NCBI RefSeq assembly: GCF_000012085.2
Contig: NC_008710.1
Coordinates: 372,001-436,000, forward strand
Length of the DNA: 64,000 nucleotides
Direction: 5' to 3'
DNA from: Borrelia turicatae 91E135
Lineage (GTDB): Bacteria; Spirochaetota; Spirochaetia; Borreliales; Borreliaceae
In this document: positions 1 through 9,456 of the stretch, one piece after another
Numbering within the stretch: position 1 is the first letter of the stretch
Layout: each line of letters opens with the position of its first letter
Translations under genes and position numbers: made by a program
The notes under the pieces: model-generated
Told to the model about the DNA's origin: nothing
Databases searched by the model: none
What the model saw: the letters and a program-made list of their open reading frames with translations, nothing else

Positions 1-22
1 AAAAAAGACTAAGGAGAAAAAA

Positions 23-982
23 ATGCCGAATTATATAAATTATCCTAGTTGGTTACATCCTGAAATAATTAAAGGTATTCCAATTACATGGTATAGCCTA
101 TCTTATATTATCATAATAATAATTTCTTACAAATTCATTTGGTATCAAATACAAACTGATAAAATTAACATAGAAAAAAGTGATTATGAAAAACTAATGT
201 TTTCGCTTGTTATGGGAGCAATAATTGGCGCAAGACTAACATCTACTTTGATTTATGATAGAAGTGGCATTTACTATACACACCCATGGCTCATCTTTCT
301 GCCATTCGATCGAAACTGGAATTTCACAGGTTTTAGAGGAATGGCAATACACGGAGGATTTTTCGGAGTAATTATTGCACCAATAATAATGATAAATACC
401 AAACTTAAAAACACAAATATAAAAAAATACTTCAGAAAGATAACTGATTACGGAGCAATAGCCTTCTCTTCAGGATATATACTTGGAAGATTTGCTAACT
501 TTGCAAATGCAGAACTTTATGGAAGACCAATGAAAGGCGGTATAATATTTCCCAATGCAGAACTTTTTAAAGTAAGTCAGAAAGGAGTAAGAGAATTTGC
601 AGAATCAATTGGACTAGAAATATTACCTCACGACTTGTTTATTAACCTACCGAGAATTCCATCACAACTCATTGAGGGATTATTTGAGGGAACTGTAACC
701 TTTTTATTACTATGGTTTATTTTTAGGAAAATAAAAAGATATGACGGTTTTATCTTTGGAGTATACATAATTCTTTATGGACTATTTAGATTCTTTATCG
801 AGTACTTAAGAGAGCCAGACAAGGAAATAGGTTTTGTTATAACTTACAAAAAACCTGAGAGCATATTAGATTTCTCATTTTTAAACATATCAATAGGACA
901 AATATTTTCATTAATTTTAATATTATCTGGAATAATTTGGCTATCATGGGCCAAAACAAGATCGGAAAAATTAAAGAAATAA
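23..982 (+). CDS. lgt: Prolipoprotein diacylglyceryl transferase (Lgt)
   Basis: Inner-membrane enzyme that moves a diacylglyceryl group from phosphatidylglycerol to the lipobox cysteine of prolipoproteins, the first step of lipoprotein maturation. The 319-residue protein has about seven hydrophobic segments. Its signature GRFANFANAELYGRP (residues 155-169) holds the essential Arg and Asn, and the HGG motif with His110 matches the conserved MxxHGG element. The ATG is preceded by AAGGAG at good spacing. It lies upstream of pdeA with a 50-nt gap. Many window products (four Bmp proteins, the cyclophilin-FKBP protein, and the products at 37.7-40.1 kb) have lipoboxes and would be its substrates. 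Confidence 0.95.
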   Translation: MPNYINYPSWLHPEIIKGIPITWYSLSYIIIIIISYKFIWYQIQTDKINIEKSDYEKLMFSLVMGAIIGARLTSTLIYDRSGIYYTHPWLIFLPFDRNWNFTGFRGMAIHGGFFGVIIAPIIMINTKLKNTNIKKYFRKITDYGAIAFSSGYILGRFANFANAELYGRPMKGGIIFPNAELFKVSQKGVREFAESIGLEILPHDLFINLPRIPSQLIEGLFEGTVTFLLLWFIFRKIKRYDGFIFGVYIILYGLFRFFIEYLREPDKEIGFVITYKKPESILDFSFLNISIGQIFSLILILSGIIWLSWAKTRSEKLKK

Positions 983-1033
983 ATCACAAAATATAGATTT
1001 ATACCAAAATTAATATAAATTTATTTAAATAAG

Positions 1034-3025
1034 ATGAAAAATCCAAATGCAATTGTAATATCTGAAGGAACAATTAATGATAATGATATTACAAAGATCA
1101 AATCTATTTTTAAAATATCACAAATAGTAAAATCTAGAAAAAATATCTCTAGCGAATACATCAAACAAAGTAATATTAAATTTGCTATTATTTATAACCA
1201 CAAAAGACCAATAGATTTTTCAATCAATATGGCAAATGACTTAAAAAGCATTAATAACATTCATTCTATTATCATAGACAACAAATCTATAGACGAAGCA
1301 ATATATAGACCAAATTACATAGAAATATTAAAAAATATCAGTGAATTAAACGATAAAAACAAACTAATACAACAAAAAAAACTTTATTATGACAATAACA
1401 ATGCTAATCTTGATTTTTTCTTAAATCTATCTGAACTTATTCAAGAAATAGTGATCATTACAAATACTGACAATGATATCATTTATATTAACGAAAAAGG
1501 AAGCAAAGAACTTGAACTCCCAATAAAGATTGGAGGCAAAACAAATAAAATAAGTGACATCAATATCATGGATTTAGAAAAAAATACAAAAATAGATTTA
1601 AGTTACAATATAAACGATATTCCCGAATTCAAAAACATACTAATAACCGACTGCCTTTTAAAGATTAAGAATAACAAAAAATTAATAGTAGACTTATTTA
1701 TCAGTACAATTGCTCAAAACAATATTGATAAATTAATTACAATAAAAGACATATCAGAGTTAAAATCTAAACACAATATTCAAGATCTCACAATTATCGA
1801 TCAACAAACAGATCTGTATAACATTAAAGGACTTGAAAAGCTATTGATAAATCAAATTGAATCTTCTTATAAAAAAATATATTTATTTGATCTGGATTTA
1901 CACATAAATACAGAATGTAAATATAAAGACAAGAAAGCCAACTCCGACTTAAAGATACTTAAGAAAATTACTTCGAGAATAATGTCATTTTATTCAGAAT
2001 ACATATTTAGATTAAAAGACAATAATTTAATAGTCATTATATCCACAAGAGGAGGGGAACAAAGACTAATTTCAATTGCAGAAGAAATCAAAAAAACCAT
2101 TTCAAGAGAACTTAAAAAAGAAGGCCTCATAATATTTAAATTCAACATAGGAATAATAGAAGTAAACCTAAAAGAAGATATAGAGACAAAGATTTCAAAA
2201 TTAAAAATAGCAACAAAAATATCCGATGAATATAAAGATTCTACGCCTATTTTATACAAAGATGAATTACCAGAAACAATACTTATCAAAAAACAAAATA
2301 AAATATTTGAATATATAGTAAAAGCAATAAAAAATGACTTTTTTAGTCTATACTATCAAAAAATTACTCCCCTTAAAAAAGATCTAAAACCCAAAATTGA
2401 AATATTAACAAGACTTTTTGACTATACAGGAACTCCTATCCCAAACGGCAATGTATTTAGCTTAATAGATAAGTATAATTTAACTGTTGAAGTGGATAAG
2501 CTGGTAGTTACTAAAGCACTAAGAGAATATACAAATTTTGTAGCAAAAAATGGTGCTCATATCTTTTCAATAAATATTTCACCATACTCACTCAAGTCCA
2601 AAAATTTCAGAATGTTCTTAAAAGAAACACTTCTTACAAGCCATGTTCCACTTCAAAACATATGCTTAGAAATAACAGAAACTGGAATTTTAGAAAATTT
2701 TGAATTAATCAACACATATTTCAACGAACTTAAAACCTTTGGAATTAAACTTGCACTTGACGATTTTGGCAGCGGATATACGTCACTTTCATACATTAAA
2801 ATCTTGCCAATAGATATCATCAAAATAGATGGTTCTTTCATTCAAGTAATAAATTCTAGTCAAACAGATCTCGTAATAATAAAATCAATAAAAGACATTG
2901 CTGACACAAAAAAAATAAAAATTATAGCTGAATTTGTATCGAATGAAGAAATACTTAAAAAGATAAACGAGATAGGAATAGATTATGGACAAGGATTTCT
3001 GTGGCATAAACCAGAACCAATCTAA
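1034..3025 (+). CDS. pdeA: EAL-domain c-di-GMP phosphodiesterase (PdeA)
   Basis: Predicted phosphodiesterase hydrolysing c-di-GMP to pGpG. The C-terminal ~230 residues form an EAL domain: the EAL signature reads E-I-L, followed by the NISPYS asparagine, the CLEITETG glutamate, the DDFGSGYTSL metal-binding aspartates with a downstream KID lysine, an AEFVSNEE segment in place of AEGVE, and a QGFLWHKP end. The middle region resembles a GGDEF domain with a corrupted site (RGGEQ), so it probably makes no c-di-GMP. Roughly residues 130-240 look PAS-like. No transmembrane segment is obvious. The start lacks a strong Shine-Dalgarno sequence. It matches B. burgdorferi PdeA (BB0363, from memory) in domain order and position. 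Confidence 0.9.
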   Translation: MKNPNAIVISEGTINDNDITKIKSIFKISQIVKSRKNISSEYIKQSNIKFAIIYNHKRPIDFSINMANDLKSINNIHSIIIDNKSIDEAIYRPNYIEILKNISELNDKNKLIQQKKLYYDNNNANLDFFLNLSELIQEIVIITNTDNDIIYINEKGSKELELPIKIGGKTNKISDINIMDLEKNTKIDLSYNINDIPEFKNILITDCLLKIKNNKKLIVDLFISTIAQNNIDKLITIKDISELKSKHNIQDLTIIDQQTDLYNIKGLEKLLINQIESSYKKIYLFDLDLHINTECKYKDKKANSDLKILKKITSRIMSFYSEYIFRLKDNNLIVIISTRGGEQRLISIAEEIKKTISRELKKEGLIIFKFNIGIIEVNLKEDIETKISKLKIATKISDEYKDSTPILYKDELPETILIKKQNKIFEYIVKAIKNDFFSLYYQKITPLKKDLKPKIEILTRLFDYTGTPIPNGNVFSLIDKYNLTVEVDKLVVTKALREYTNFVAKNGAHIFSINISPYSLKSKNFRMFLKETLLTSHVPLQNICLEITETGILENFELINTYFNELKTFGIKLALDDFGSGYTSLSYIKILPIDIIKIDGSFIQVINSSQTDLVIIKSIKDIADTKKIKIIAEFVSNEEILKKINEIGIDYGQGFLWHKPEPI

Positions 3026-3166
3026 AAATATACAAAAATATTTCTTAATACTATAACAACATTTAAACTCATTTTATCTTAAAAATAATTGTAAGTTCAA
3101 ACTCACAAATCCATTACACCCTATTTTCTATTATTATTAAACTGCATTTAAAAAAGAATAGAATGT

Positions 3167-3172
3167 TATAAT
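3167..3172 (+). promoter_or_regulatory. -10 box upstream of the aminopeptidase gene
   Basis: A perfect TATAAT lies 24 nt before the ATG at 3197, with no good -35 hexamer at 17 nt. The 171-nt gap between pdeA and the aminopeptidase is otherwise featureless and AT-rich. Confidence 0.35.
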
Positions 3173-3196
3173 AAGTAATCAGGAGGAGAAATTTCA

Positions 3197-4573
3197 ATGA
3201 CAAAACAAAATCCTTGGACTTCTTTAAACGAAGAAGATAGAAATAATATTTTAGAATTTACTCAAAAATACAAAAAATTTTTAAGCACAGTTAAAACTGA
3301 AAGAGAAGCCACCAACTATGCTACACAAAGGGCAAAGGAAAAAGGTTTCATTAATGCCTGTGAAAAACAAGAACTCAAAGCTGGAGATAAAATCTTTTAC
3401 ACATGTCGCAATAAAAATATTGCTCTTGTATTTATCGGGAAAGAACCTATTGAAAACGGAATGAATTTCATTGTATCACACACAGATTCACCAAGACTAG
3501 ATGCCAAACCATCACCAATTACTGAAGAGAATGAATTCACAATGATGAAGACAAATTATTATGGTGGTATCAAAAAATATCAATGGTTATCCCTTCCTCT
3601 ATCAATACGAGGAATAATATTTTTGCAAAACGGAGAGAAAGTAGAGATTAACATCGGTGATGATAAGAATGATCCCGTATTTGTAATTCCCGACATCCTG
3701 CCACATCTCGACAGAAAAGTACAAAGAGATAAAAAAGCTGATGATATCATTGAAGGTGAAAATTTAAAAATCATAATTGGAAGCCTACCTATTGAGACTA
3801 AAGAAAAAGAAAAAGTAAAATCTGCTACTCTAAAGTTAATAAAAGAAAAATACAAAATAGAAGAAGATGATTTCGTTTCAGCAGAAATAGAAATAGTACC
3901 AGCAGGAGAAGCAAAAGACGTAGGATTTGATAGAGCACTAATTGGTGCTTATGGTCAAGATGACAGGGTGTGCGTTTACACTTCACTAGAAGCCATCCTA
4001 AATTTAGAAGAAACACCAAGCAAAACCGCTATATGTTTTCTAGTTGACAAGGAAGAGATTGGATCTACTGGATCAACCGGGCTAAACTCAAGATATCTTG
4101 AATACTTCGTATCAGACATAATATTCAAACTTGAACAGAACAAATATAATAATCTCTTTGTTCAAAAAGTATTATGGAACTCAAAAAGTATATCTGCTGA
4201 TGTTTGCGGTGCAATAAATCCATTATTCAAATCAGTTCATGATGAACAAAACGCACCCAAATTGGGATATGGAATATCTATCATGAAATATACAGGTCAC
4301 GGGGGTAAAATCATGGCAAGTGATGCTGATGCTGAACTTGTCTCTTATGTTAGGAATTTACTAAATAAAAATAAAATAGCTTGGCAAGTAGCAACACTTG
4401 GAAAAGTAGACGAAGGTGGTGGAGGAACTGTTGCAAAATTCTTAGCACATTATGGCATAAGAACAATAGACATAGGACCTGGTGTAATTAGTATGCACTC
4501 ACCATTTGAAATAACCTCGAAATTTGACATATATACTTCTTATACGGCTTATCAAGCATTCTTTAAAGGATGA
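3197..4573 (+). CDS. M18-family aminopeptidase
   Basis: Cytosolic zinc metallo-aminopeptidase of the M18 (aspartyl aminopeptidase/yeast aminopeptidase I) family, cutting N-terminal residues from peptides. Its 458 residues contain the family metal ligands and active-site segments: VSHTDSPRLDAKP (first His and Asp), DDRVCVYTSLEA (bridging Asp), DKEEIGSTGSTG (catalytic and metal Glu), DADAEL, and a GGGGTVAKFLAHYGI stretch near the C-terminus. AGGAGGAG lies upstream of the ATG. It is followed by a small PTS EIIB-like gene whose coding start lies just beyond the stop, so the two are probably co-transcribed. Specificity cannot be read from sequence; it fits a peptide-scavenging auxotroph. Confidence 0.92.
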   Translation: MTKQNPWTSLNEEDRNNILEFTQKYKKFLSTVKTEREATNYATQRAKEKGFINACEKQELKAGDKIFYTCRNKNIALVFIGKEPIENGMNFIVSHTDSPRLDAKPSPITEENEFTMMKTNYYGGIKKYQWLSLPLSIRGIIFLQNGEKVEINIGDDKNDPVFVIPDILPHLDRKVQRDKKADDIIEGENLKIIIGSLPIETKEKEKVKSATLKLIKEKYKIEEDDFVSAEIEIVPAGEAKDVGFDRALIGAYGQDDRVCVYTSLEAILNLEETPSKTAICFLVDKEEIGSTGSTGLNSRYLEYFVSDIIFKLEQNKYNNLFVQKVLWNSKSISADVCGAINPLFKSVHDEQNAPKLGYGISIMKYTGHGGKIMASDADAELVSYVRNLLNKNKIAWQVATLGKVDEGGGGTVAKFLAHYGIRTIDIGPGVISMHSPFEITSKFDIYTSYTAYQAFFKG

Positions 4574-4578
4574 CAAAC

Positions 4579-4845
4579 ATGAATAAAGAAACAATAAAAA
4601 CATCAGAACACATTTTAGAATGCTTTGGGGGCATTGCAAATATCAAACAAGTAGACAAAGATCTAACTAGAATAAAAATATTAGTTGACAGCAATTCTCT
4701 AGTTAAGAGAGAAAATTTAACAGAAGATCACAATATTATAGGAGCAATTAAGTCAAATGAATTCACAGAAATTGTAATGAACTTTGAAATAATTGATGAC
4801 GTCTATAGCAATATCGTATATATGATGAACAAAAAAATACAATAG
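4579..4845 (+). CDS. Small PTS EIIB-like protein lacking the active cysteine
   Basis: An 88-residue protein resembling the EIIB domain of glucose/sucrose-type phosphotransferase systems: the segment GGIANIKQVDKDLTRIKILV aligns with the EIIB core GGxxNIxxxxxCxTRLRV. The phosphorylated cysteine before TR is replaced (KDLTR), so it cannot be an ordinary phosphocarrier. I chose the ATG at 4579 rather than 4570 because AAGGA sits 8 nt upstream of it, inside the end of the aminopeptidase gene, while 4570 has no room for a ribosome site. No EIIC or EIIA is adjacent. A regulatory or sugar-binding role is possible but is inference. Confidence 0.7.
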   Translation: MNKETIKTSEHILECFGGIANIKQVDKDLTRIKILVDSNSLVKRENLTEDHNIIGAIKSNEFTEIVMNFEIIDDVYSNIVYMMNKKIQ

Positions 4846-4861
4846 GACCCGTTTGGGTCCT
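4844..4861. terminator. Bidirectional hairpin between EIIB-like gene and gpsA
   Basis: A perfect 7-bp stem AGGACCC/GGGTCCT with a GTTT loop, in the 14 nt between two convergent genes. It overlaps the last base of gpsA's stop codon. A run of seven T on the minus strand lies about 10 nt beyond the stem; the plus side has only CTTT. It is probably a shared terminator. Confidence 0.7.
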
Positions 4862-5912
4862 AAACTTTAAAATTTCTTATATAATCAATGACAGCTTCAG
4901 GTCTTAATTCTTTATTTAAAATTTTATACACTATGCTCGCTAAATTATGATAACTTGAATCACTACCTAAACATTTAAAAAGCAAAGCAACTTCATTAGC
5001 AGCAATTACTCCCTCTGGCAAATAACCAATTTTATGAATATTATTTATCAAATCATTTATACCAGCCAAACCTTCTAAGATATTTTTACTAACAATTTCA
5101 CGACCAAATCGTCTATTTCTTCCAAAAATACTTCTACAAGTAACATCTAAATCCCCAGAACCAGCTAAAAATAAAAATGTTTCCGCATTGCAAGAACCAA
5201 GCTTAAACGCAATATTTTTCATGTCATTTAAAGAAACTGAGAATAAAAAAGACTCCGTGTTATTGCCTATTAAATTTGGATTTTCAATTTTATACTCATC
5301 CAAAATTCCAAATGCAATGGCAAATATATTTTTCAAAGCCGATGCTATTTGAACCCCAAGAATATCATCACTATAAAACATAGAAATAGAAGTATCACTA
5401 AATAAATTAATAAATTCAAAAGCATTGGCTCTATTCTTACTGGCAGCAACAAGTCCTGTAATAATTCCAAGTCCAACTTCTTCAGCATGACTTGGCCCTG
5501 CAATATAGGTAATTTCATCTTTATAGTCACTTAAAATACTCTCTGCAACATCTATAATCGTACAAGGCCTCCCATCAATTGTTATAAAACCTTTTGTAAG
5601 TATTGCCAAATTAAACTTTTTAGTAGTGTACATACCTTTCAATTTATTCAAAACATTTAAAGTATAAAGAGAAGGTGTCACAACAAAAACATAATCGGCT
5701 TGATCTACAACATCATGCAAATCAGAACTTGCAACCAAATTATCTGCTAATTTAATATCCTTTAAATACTTGACATTTTCATGATCATTATTAATGCTAT
5801 CTCTAACATCTTCTTCAAAAGACCATATTAAAACATTATCTTTAAATTTATCCGACAAAACCTTAGCAATAGCAGTTCCCCAAGCCCCTGCTCCTACTAT
5901 AGATATTTTCAT
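4860..5912 (-). CDS. gpsA: Glycerol-3-phosphate dehydrogenase [NAD(P)+]
   Basis: Reduces dihydroxyacetone phosphate to sn-glycerol-3-phosphate for phospholipid and lipoprotein synthesis. The 350-residue protein starts with the Rossmann motif GAGAWGTA (residues 7-14), and carries GPSHAEEVGLG, the catalytic lysine region ALKNIFAIAFG, and GSGDLDVTCRS with a following GRNRRFG, which match the GpsA C-terminal domain. AAGGAGG precedes the ATG. It is the last gene of a minus-strand cluster with clpA, tyrS, glyS and gltX. It links sugar metabolism (FruA/ManA in this window) to lipid synthesis. Confidence 0.95.
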   Translation of the reverse strand: MKISIVGAGAWGTAIAKVLSDKFKDNVLIWSFEEDVRDSINNDHENVKYLKDIKLADNLVASSDLHDVVDQADYVFVVTPSLYTLNVLNKLKGMYTTKKFNLAILTKGFITIDGRPCTIIDVAESILSDYKDEITYIAGPSHAEEVGLGIITGLVAASKNRANAFEFINLFSDTSISMFYSDDILGVQIASALKNIFAIAFGILDEYKIENPNLIGNNTESFLFSVSLNDMKNIAFKLGSCNAETFLFLAGSGDLDVTCRSIFGRNRRFGREIVSKNILEGLAGINDLINNIHKIGYLPEGVIAANEVALLFKCLGSDSSYHNLASIVYKILNKELRPEAVIDYIRNFKV

Positions 5913-5936
5913 ATATACCTCCTTATAATCATGAGT

Positions 5937-8225
5937 TTACAACAACTCATATTTTATTGTTTCGTCCAGGAAAACTCTAATCTTATCATTCTCTTTGAAT
6001 TTTTTTGAAATCATGTCATTGACTAATAAACCTCCAATTTCCTTGAGCACAATTTTACGCACACTCTTAATGCCAAGCCCACTTCTATAAGTCTTATTTT
6101 GAAAATAATCGACAATATTTTCTTCAAAAAAAACATCGACTTTTTCATTTTTTAGTATCTTAATAAAACTATTCATCTCTTCAATAATAACTTTTTCAAA
6201 ATCATCTTCACCCACAGGCTTAAAGAAAAAAATATGATCCACAAGATCCAAAAGCTGAGTAGAAAAACGTTTCTCTAGCAAACTTCTACCATCGATTGTT
6301 TCGGTTTTAAATCCAATACCATCAAATTCCCTATGTTTTATATCAATATCTAGTATTATTATACTATCTGATAAGCTTACACTTCTACCAAGACTATCAA
6401 AAAGCCTACCCGTATTAAATCCTTCAAAAAAAAAATCTATAACCCTCTTGGAAGATTTATCAAAATCAGACAGGACAATAATTGAACTTGAAGATTCACT
6501 TAAAAATTTAAAAAACTTAGTAGGTTCATCATAAGATTCAGATCCATATACAGGTCCTATTAATCTATTAATGCCATCAAAATCACCATATTCACTCATT
6601 CCCAAAGTCAATTTAGGTATCTTAAGTTCTTCTGATAAAATACATGAAAGCTTATTCTTATCTACATCAGAAGAACCCATCAAAATGAAGATACCAAGAG
6701 TATTATTTTTTAAGAGAAATTTAATCCTTAAAAGTTTGATGTTTAATATCAAATCAGATAAAATATTCTCATCAATTATCATACTCTCTCTTATTTTACG
6801 CTCCAGATTAATGAGTAAGTTTTGATCATAATCATCAAAATTAAAAACATTAGTTCCAATCATGGACTTAACAAAAATTTTTACATCATCGCCCGTTATA
6901 ACTTTCTTATTGCCCTCAAGTTTAAATTTAGCCCCAAGACCATCTAATAGGTCAAAAGCTTTATCGGGAAGAAATCTGTCTTTAATATACTTAGACATAG
7001 TAATTGAAGCCCATATGGCCTCATCTGTGTACCCCACATTATGATGTTTTTCATATTGTTCCTTACTCCCTTTTAAAATAAGATAAGTATCCTCAAAACT
7101 TGGTTCTTTAAGCTCTATGCTATGAAATCTTCTCATTAAAGCTTTATCTCTCAAAAAGAATTTTTGGTATTCATATTTGGTAGTAGCACCAATTAATTTT
7201 ACTTTACCTAAAGTTAATATAGGCTTTAACAAATTTGAAACATCTATGTTACTAAAAGACGTAGCCCCAGCTCCAACTATCATATGAATTTCGTCGATAA
7301 AAAGAATTACTTTTTTTTTTAAATATAAAAAATCTAAAAGTTTATTTACTCTATCTTCAAGATCTCCTCTATACCGAGTTCCAGATATAAGTCTCCCAAT
7401 ATCAAGAGAATAAACCTCATAACCTACCAATTCCTGAGGCACTTGGCCTACCTTTATCATATAAGCAAGTCCTTGCAATAATATTGTCTTCCCAACTCCA
7501 GGCTCTCCAAATACAATTGGATTACTCTTATATTTACGAAGCATCACTTGAGTCAACTCGCACAACTCTTCCTCGCGGCCAATCAAGGGGTTTTTATCTA
7601 AGCTTGGCTCTAAACTATCAATAACATTAACTAAAAAATCTTCAACCAAATTATCATTATCAGACAAATCATCACTTTGCTCTAACTTTAAATAATCTTC
7701 TTCAAAAATACTCAAACCCCCATCCTTATCTATCTCTTTACCGAAAAGATCATTTGCAATAAATTTTTCATTTTCACTAGAGTTTAAATCTAAGTCTGAA
7801 CCTAAGTAATCATAAACTTCAATTATCTTGTCAAAGATAGTCAAACTAAAACCTGATTTTAATAAAGCATCTAAAATTATATTTTTTCTTTTCCTAATTA
7901 ATACCCATAACAAGTCTTTCTCTTGCAACCTATAAGGCTTCTTATAATAAAAAATTGTATCGACTATCTCTTGATATAAATCATTCATCTTAAAAAGATA
8001 ATCTGAAATATCAGAATCTCTTAAAGGAAGCTTTTTAAAGAACTTTTCCAAAATTTTATTAAAACTATAAAAATCAAGTGTACATAAACTAAGCAACTCT
8101 TTAATTTTTTCATCGCTAATTAAACTGTAAAAAATATGCTCTTCAGTAAAAACAAGATGCTTACGTTTCATAAAAAACAGAAATGATTTAAAAAATAAAT
8201 TATTTAAAGCTCTTCTGTTATACAT
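5937..8225 (-). CDS. clpA: ClpA-like AAA+ unfoldase with a degenerate second ATPase module
   Basis: A 762-residue Hsp100/Clp ATPase expected to feed substrates to ClpP. The divergent N-domain covers roughly residues 1-210. The first AAA+ module is intact: GREEEL, Walker A GEPGVGKT, pore-region GTRYRGDLE, Walker B ILFIDEIH, and arginine-finger region DKALMRRF. The second module aligns end to end with E. coli ClpA D2, but its Walker A is GSSDVDKN, its Walker B reads IVLSDFDKS, the RNRLD arginine finger has become LDLVD, and sensor-2 GARPM has become GIKSV. The ClpP-docking tripeptide survives as IGF in EFDGIGFKT. D2 therefore probably cannot hydrolyse ATP, while ClpP docking may persist. The gene sits 10 nt downstream of tyrS. 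Confidence 0.88.
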   Translation of the reverse strand: MYNRRALNNLFFKSFLFFMKRKHLVFTEEHIFYSLISDEKIKELLSLCTLDFYSFNKILEKFFKKLPLRDSDISDYLFKMNDLYQEIVDTIFYYKKPYRLQEKDLLWVLIRKRKNIILDALLKSGFSLTIFDKIIEVYDYLGSDLDLNSSENEKFIANDLFGKEIDKDGGLSIFEEDYLKLEQSDDLSDNDNLVEDFLVNVIDSLEPSLDKNPLIGREEELCELTQVMLRKYKSNPIVFGEPGVGKTILLQGLAYMIKVGQVPQELVGYEVYSLDIGRLISGTRYRGDLEDRVNKLLDFLYLKKKVILFIDEIHMIVGAGATSFSNIDVSNLLKPILTLGKVKLIGATTKYEYQKFFLRDKALMRRFHSIELKEPSFEDTYLILKGSKEQYEKHHNVGYTDEAIWASITMSKYIKDRFLPDKAFDLLDGLGAKFKLEGNKKVITGDDVKIFVKSMIGTNVFNFDDYDQNLLINLERKIRESMIIDENILSDLILNIKLLRIKFLLKNNTLGIFILMGSSDVDKNKLSCILSEELKIPKLTLGMSEYGDFDGINRLIGPVYGSESYDEPTKFFKFLSESSSSIIVLSDFDKSSKRVIDFFFEGFNTGRLFDSLGRSVSLSDSIIILDIDIKHREFDGIGFKTETIDGRSLLEKRFSTQLLDLVDHIFFFKPVGEDDFEKVIIEEMNSFIKILKNEKVDVFFEENIVDYFQNKTYRSGLGIKSVRKIVLKEIGGLLVNDMISKKFKENDKIRVFLDETIKYELL

Positions 8226-8235
8226 GAAACACCAA

Positions 8236-9456
8236 CTACAAAATAACCCTCAAAATCCTCTTTTTGCCAATTTTAAGTTCAATTTCACCATTGATAAAAT
8301 TATCCTTATTAAGACAATAATCTTGATCCCCTATTCTCACCTTATCTATATAAACTCCACCAGAATTAATAAGCCGCCTAGCCTCTGACTTACTAGATAC
8401 AACTTTAGAGAGAACCATTAGGTCAATTAATAAAATACTTCCTTCTAAACTATCTAATGCCAATTTAAAGAAAGGAATATCTGCTCTATCCCCTTCACTT
8501 CCTTTAAATGCTGCTCGAGCTGCTGAGGATGCCTTTAAAGCTGCATCTTCTCCATGAACAATTTTTGTTATTTCAAACGCCAAGGTTTCTTTTGCCTTAT
8601 TTAACAAATACCCTTTAACACTTGACATATGTTCGATTTCATCATCGCCCAAAAAAGTAAATAAATACAAAAAATTCTTAACATCCAAGTCTGGAACATT
8701 CCTAAAATATTGATAAAAATCATAAACACTGTAAAGCTCTGCATCGAGATAAACTGCTCCCTTTTCTGATTTGCCCATCTTTTTACCATCACTTCTTGTA
8801 ATAAGCGGCAATGTAAGTCCAAAAACTTCTGTTCCCAACTTTTTCTTAATTAAATCAACACCTGAGACAATATTTCCCCATTGATCATCGCCCCCAATCT
8901 GAAGCTTACAGTTCTTAATTTTGTTTAACATATAAAAATCATATGACTGCAAAAGTTGATAATTAAATTCAATAAACGAAAGACCATCCTTAATTCTTCT
9001 CTTATAAGTTTCAAAACCCAACATACGATTAACAGAAAAGCAAACCCCAATATCTCTTAAAAACTCAATATAATTAATATTATCAAGCCATGCTGAATTA
9101 TCTAGGATATACCCGTGACTAAAATCTATTATTCTAAGCAATTGTGCTCTTATTGCCTTAACATTTTTTTCTATATCCTCTTTTGACAAAATTTTTCGCA
9201 TTGCATCCTTACCTGAAGGATCTCCTATCTTTGTAGTTCCACCACCAACCAAAGCAATCGGAATATGACCTTGCCTTTGAAGGTGTGCCATTACCATAAA
9301 AGGAATCAAATGTCCAATATGCAATGAAGTAGAAGTAGCATCAACACCAACATAAAAAACTACTCTCTCCTTATCCATTAATGTACTTAAAGCTTCCAAA
9401 TTTGTACACTGTTTTAAGAATCCTCTTTTTTCCAAAATCTCTAAGGCAAGATTCAT
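8236..9456 (-). CDS. tyrS: Tyrosyl-tRNA synthetase
   Basis: Class I aminoacyl-tRNA synthetase charging tRNA-Tyr. The 406-residue protein has the HIGH-type motif HIGHLIPFM (about residues 46-54), the tyrosine-pocket segment YQLLQSYDFYML with GGDDQWGN, the KMSKS-type loop GKKMGKSEKGA, and a C-terminal S4-like RNA-binding domain (SKSEARRLINSGGVYI). Its ATG overlaps the glyS stop codon (ATGA), so it is translationally coupled within the glyS-tyrS-clpA run. Length and motifs are normal. Confidence 0.96.
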   Translation of the reverse strand: MNLALEILEKRGFLKQCTNLEALSTLMDKERVVFYVGVDATSTSLHIGHLIPFMVMAHLQRQGHIPIALVGGGTTKIGDPSGKDAMRKILSKEDIEKNVKAIRAQLLRIIDFSHGYILDNSAWLDNINYIEFLRDIGVCFSVNRMLGFETYKRRIKDGLSFIEFNYQLLQSYDFYMLNKIKNCKLQIGGDDQWGNIVSGVDLIKKKLGTEVFGLTLPLITRSDGKKMGKSEKGAVYLDAELYSVYDFYQYFRNVPDLDVKNFLYLFTFLGDDEIEHMSSVKGYLLNKAKETLAFEITKIVHGEDAALKASSAARAAFKGSEGDRADIPFFKLALDSLEGSILLIDLMVLSKVVSSKSEARRLINSGGVYIDKVRIGDQDYCLNKDNFINGEIELKIGKKRILRVIL

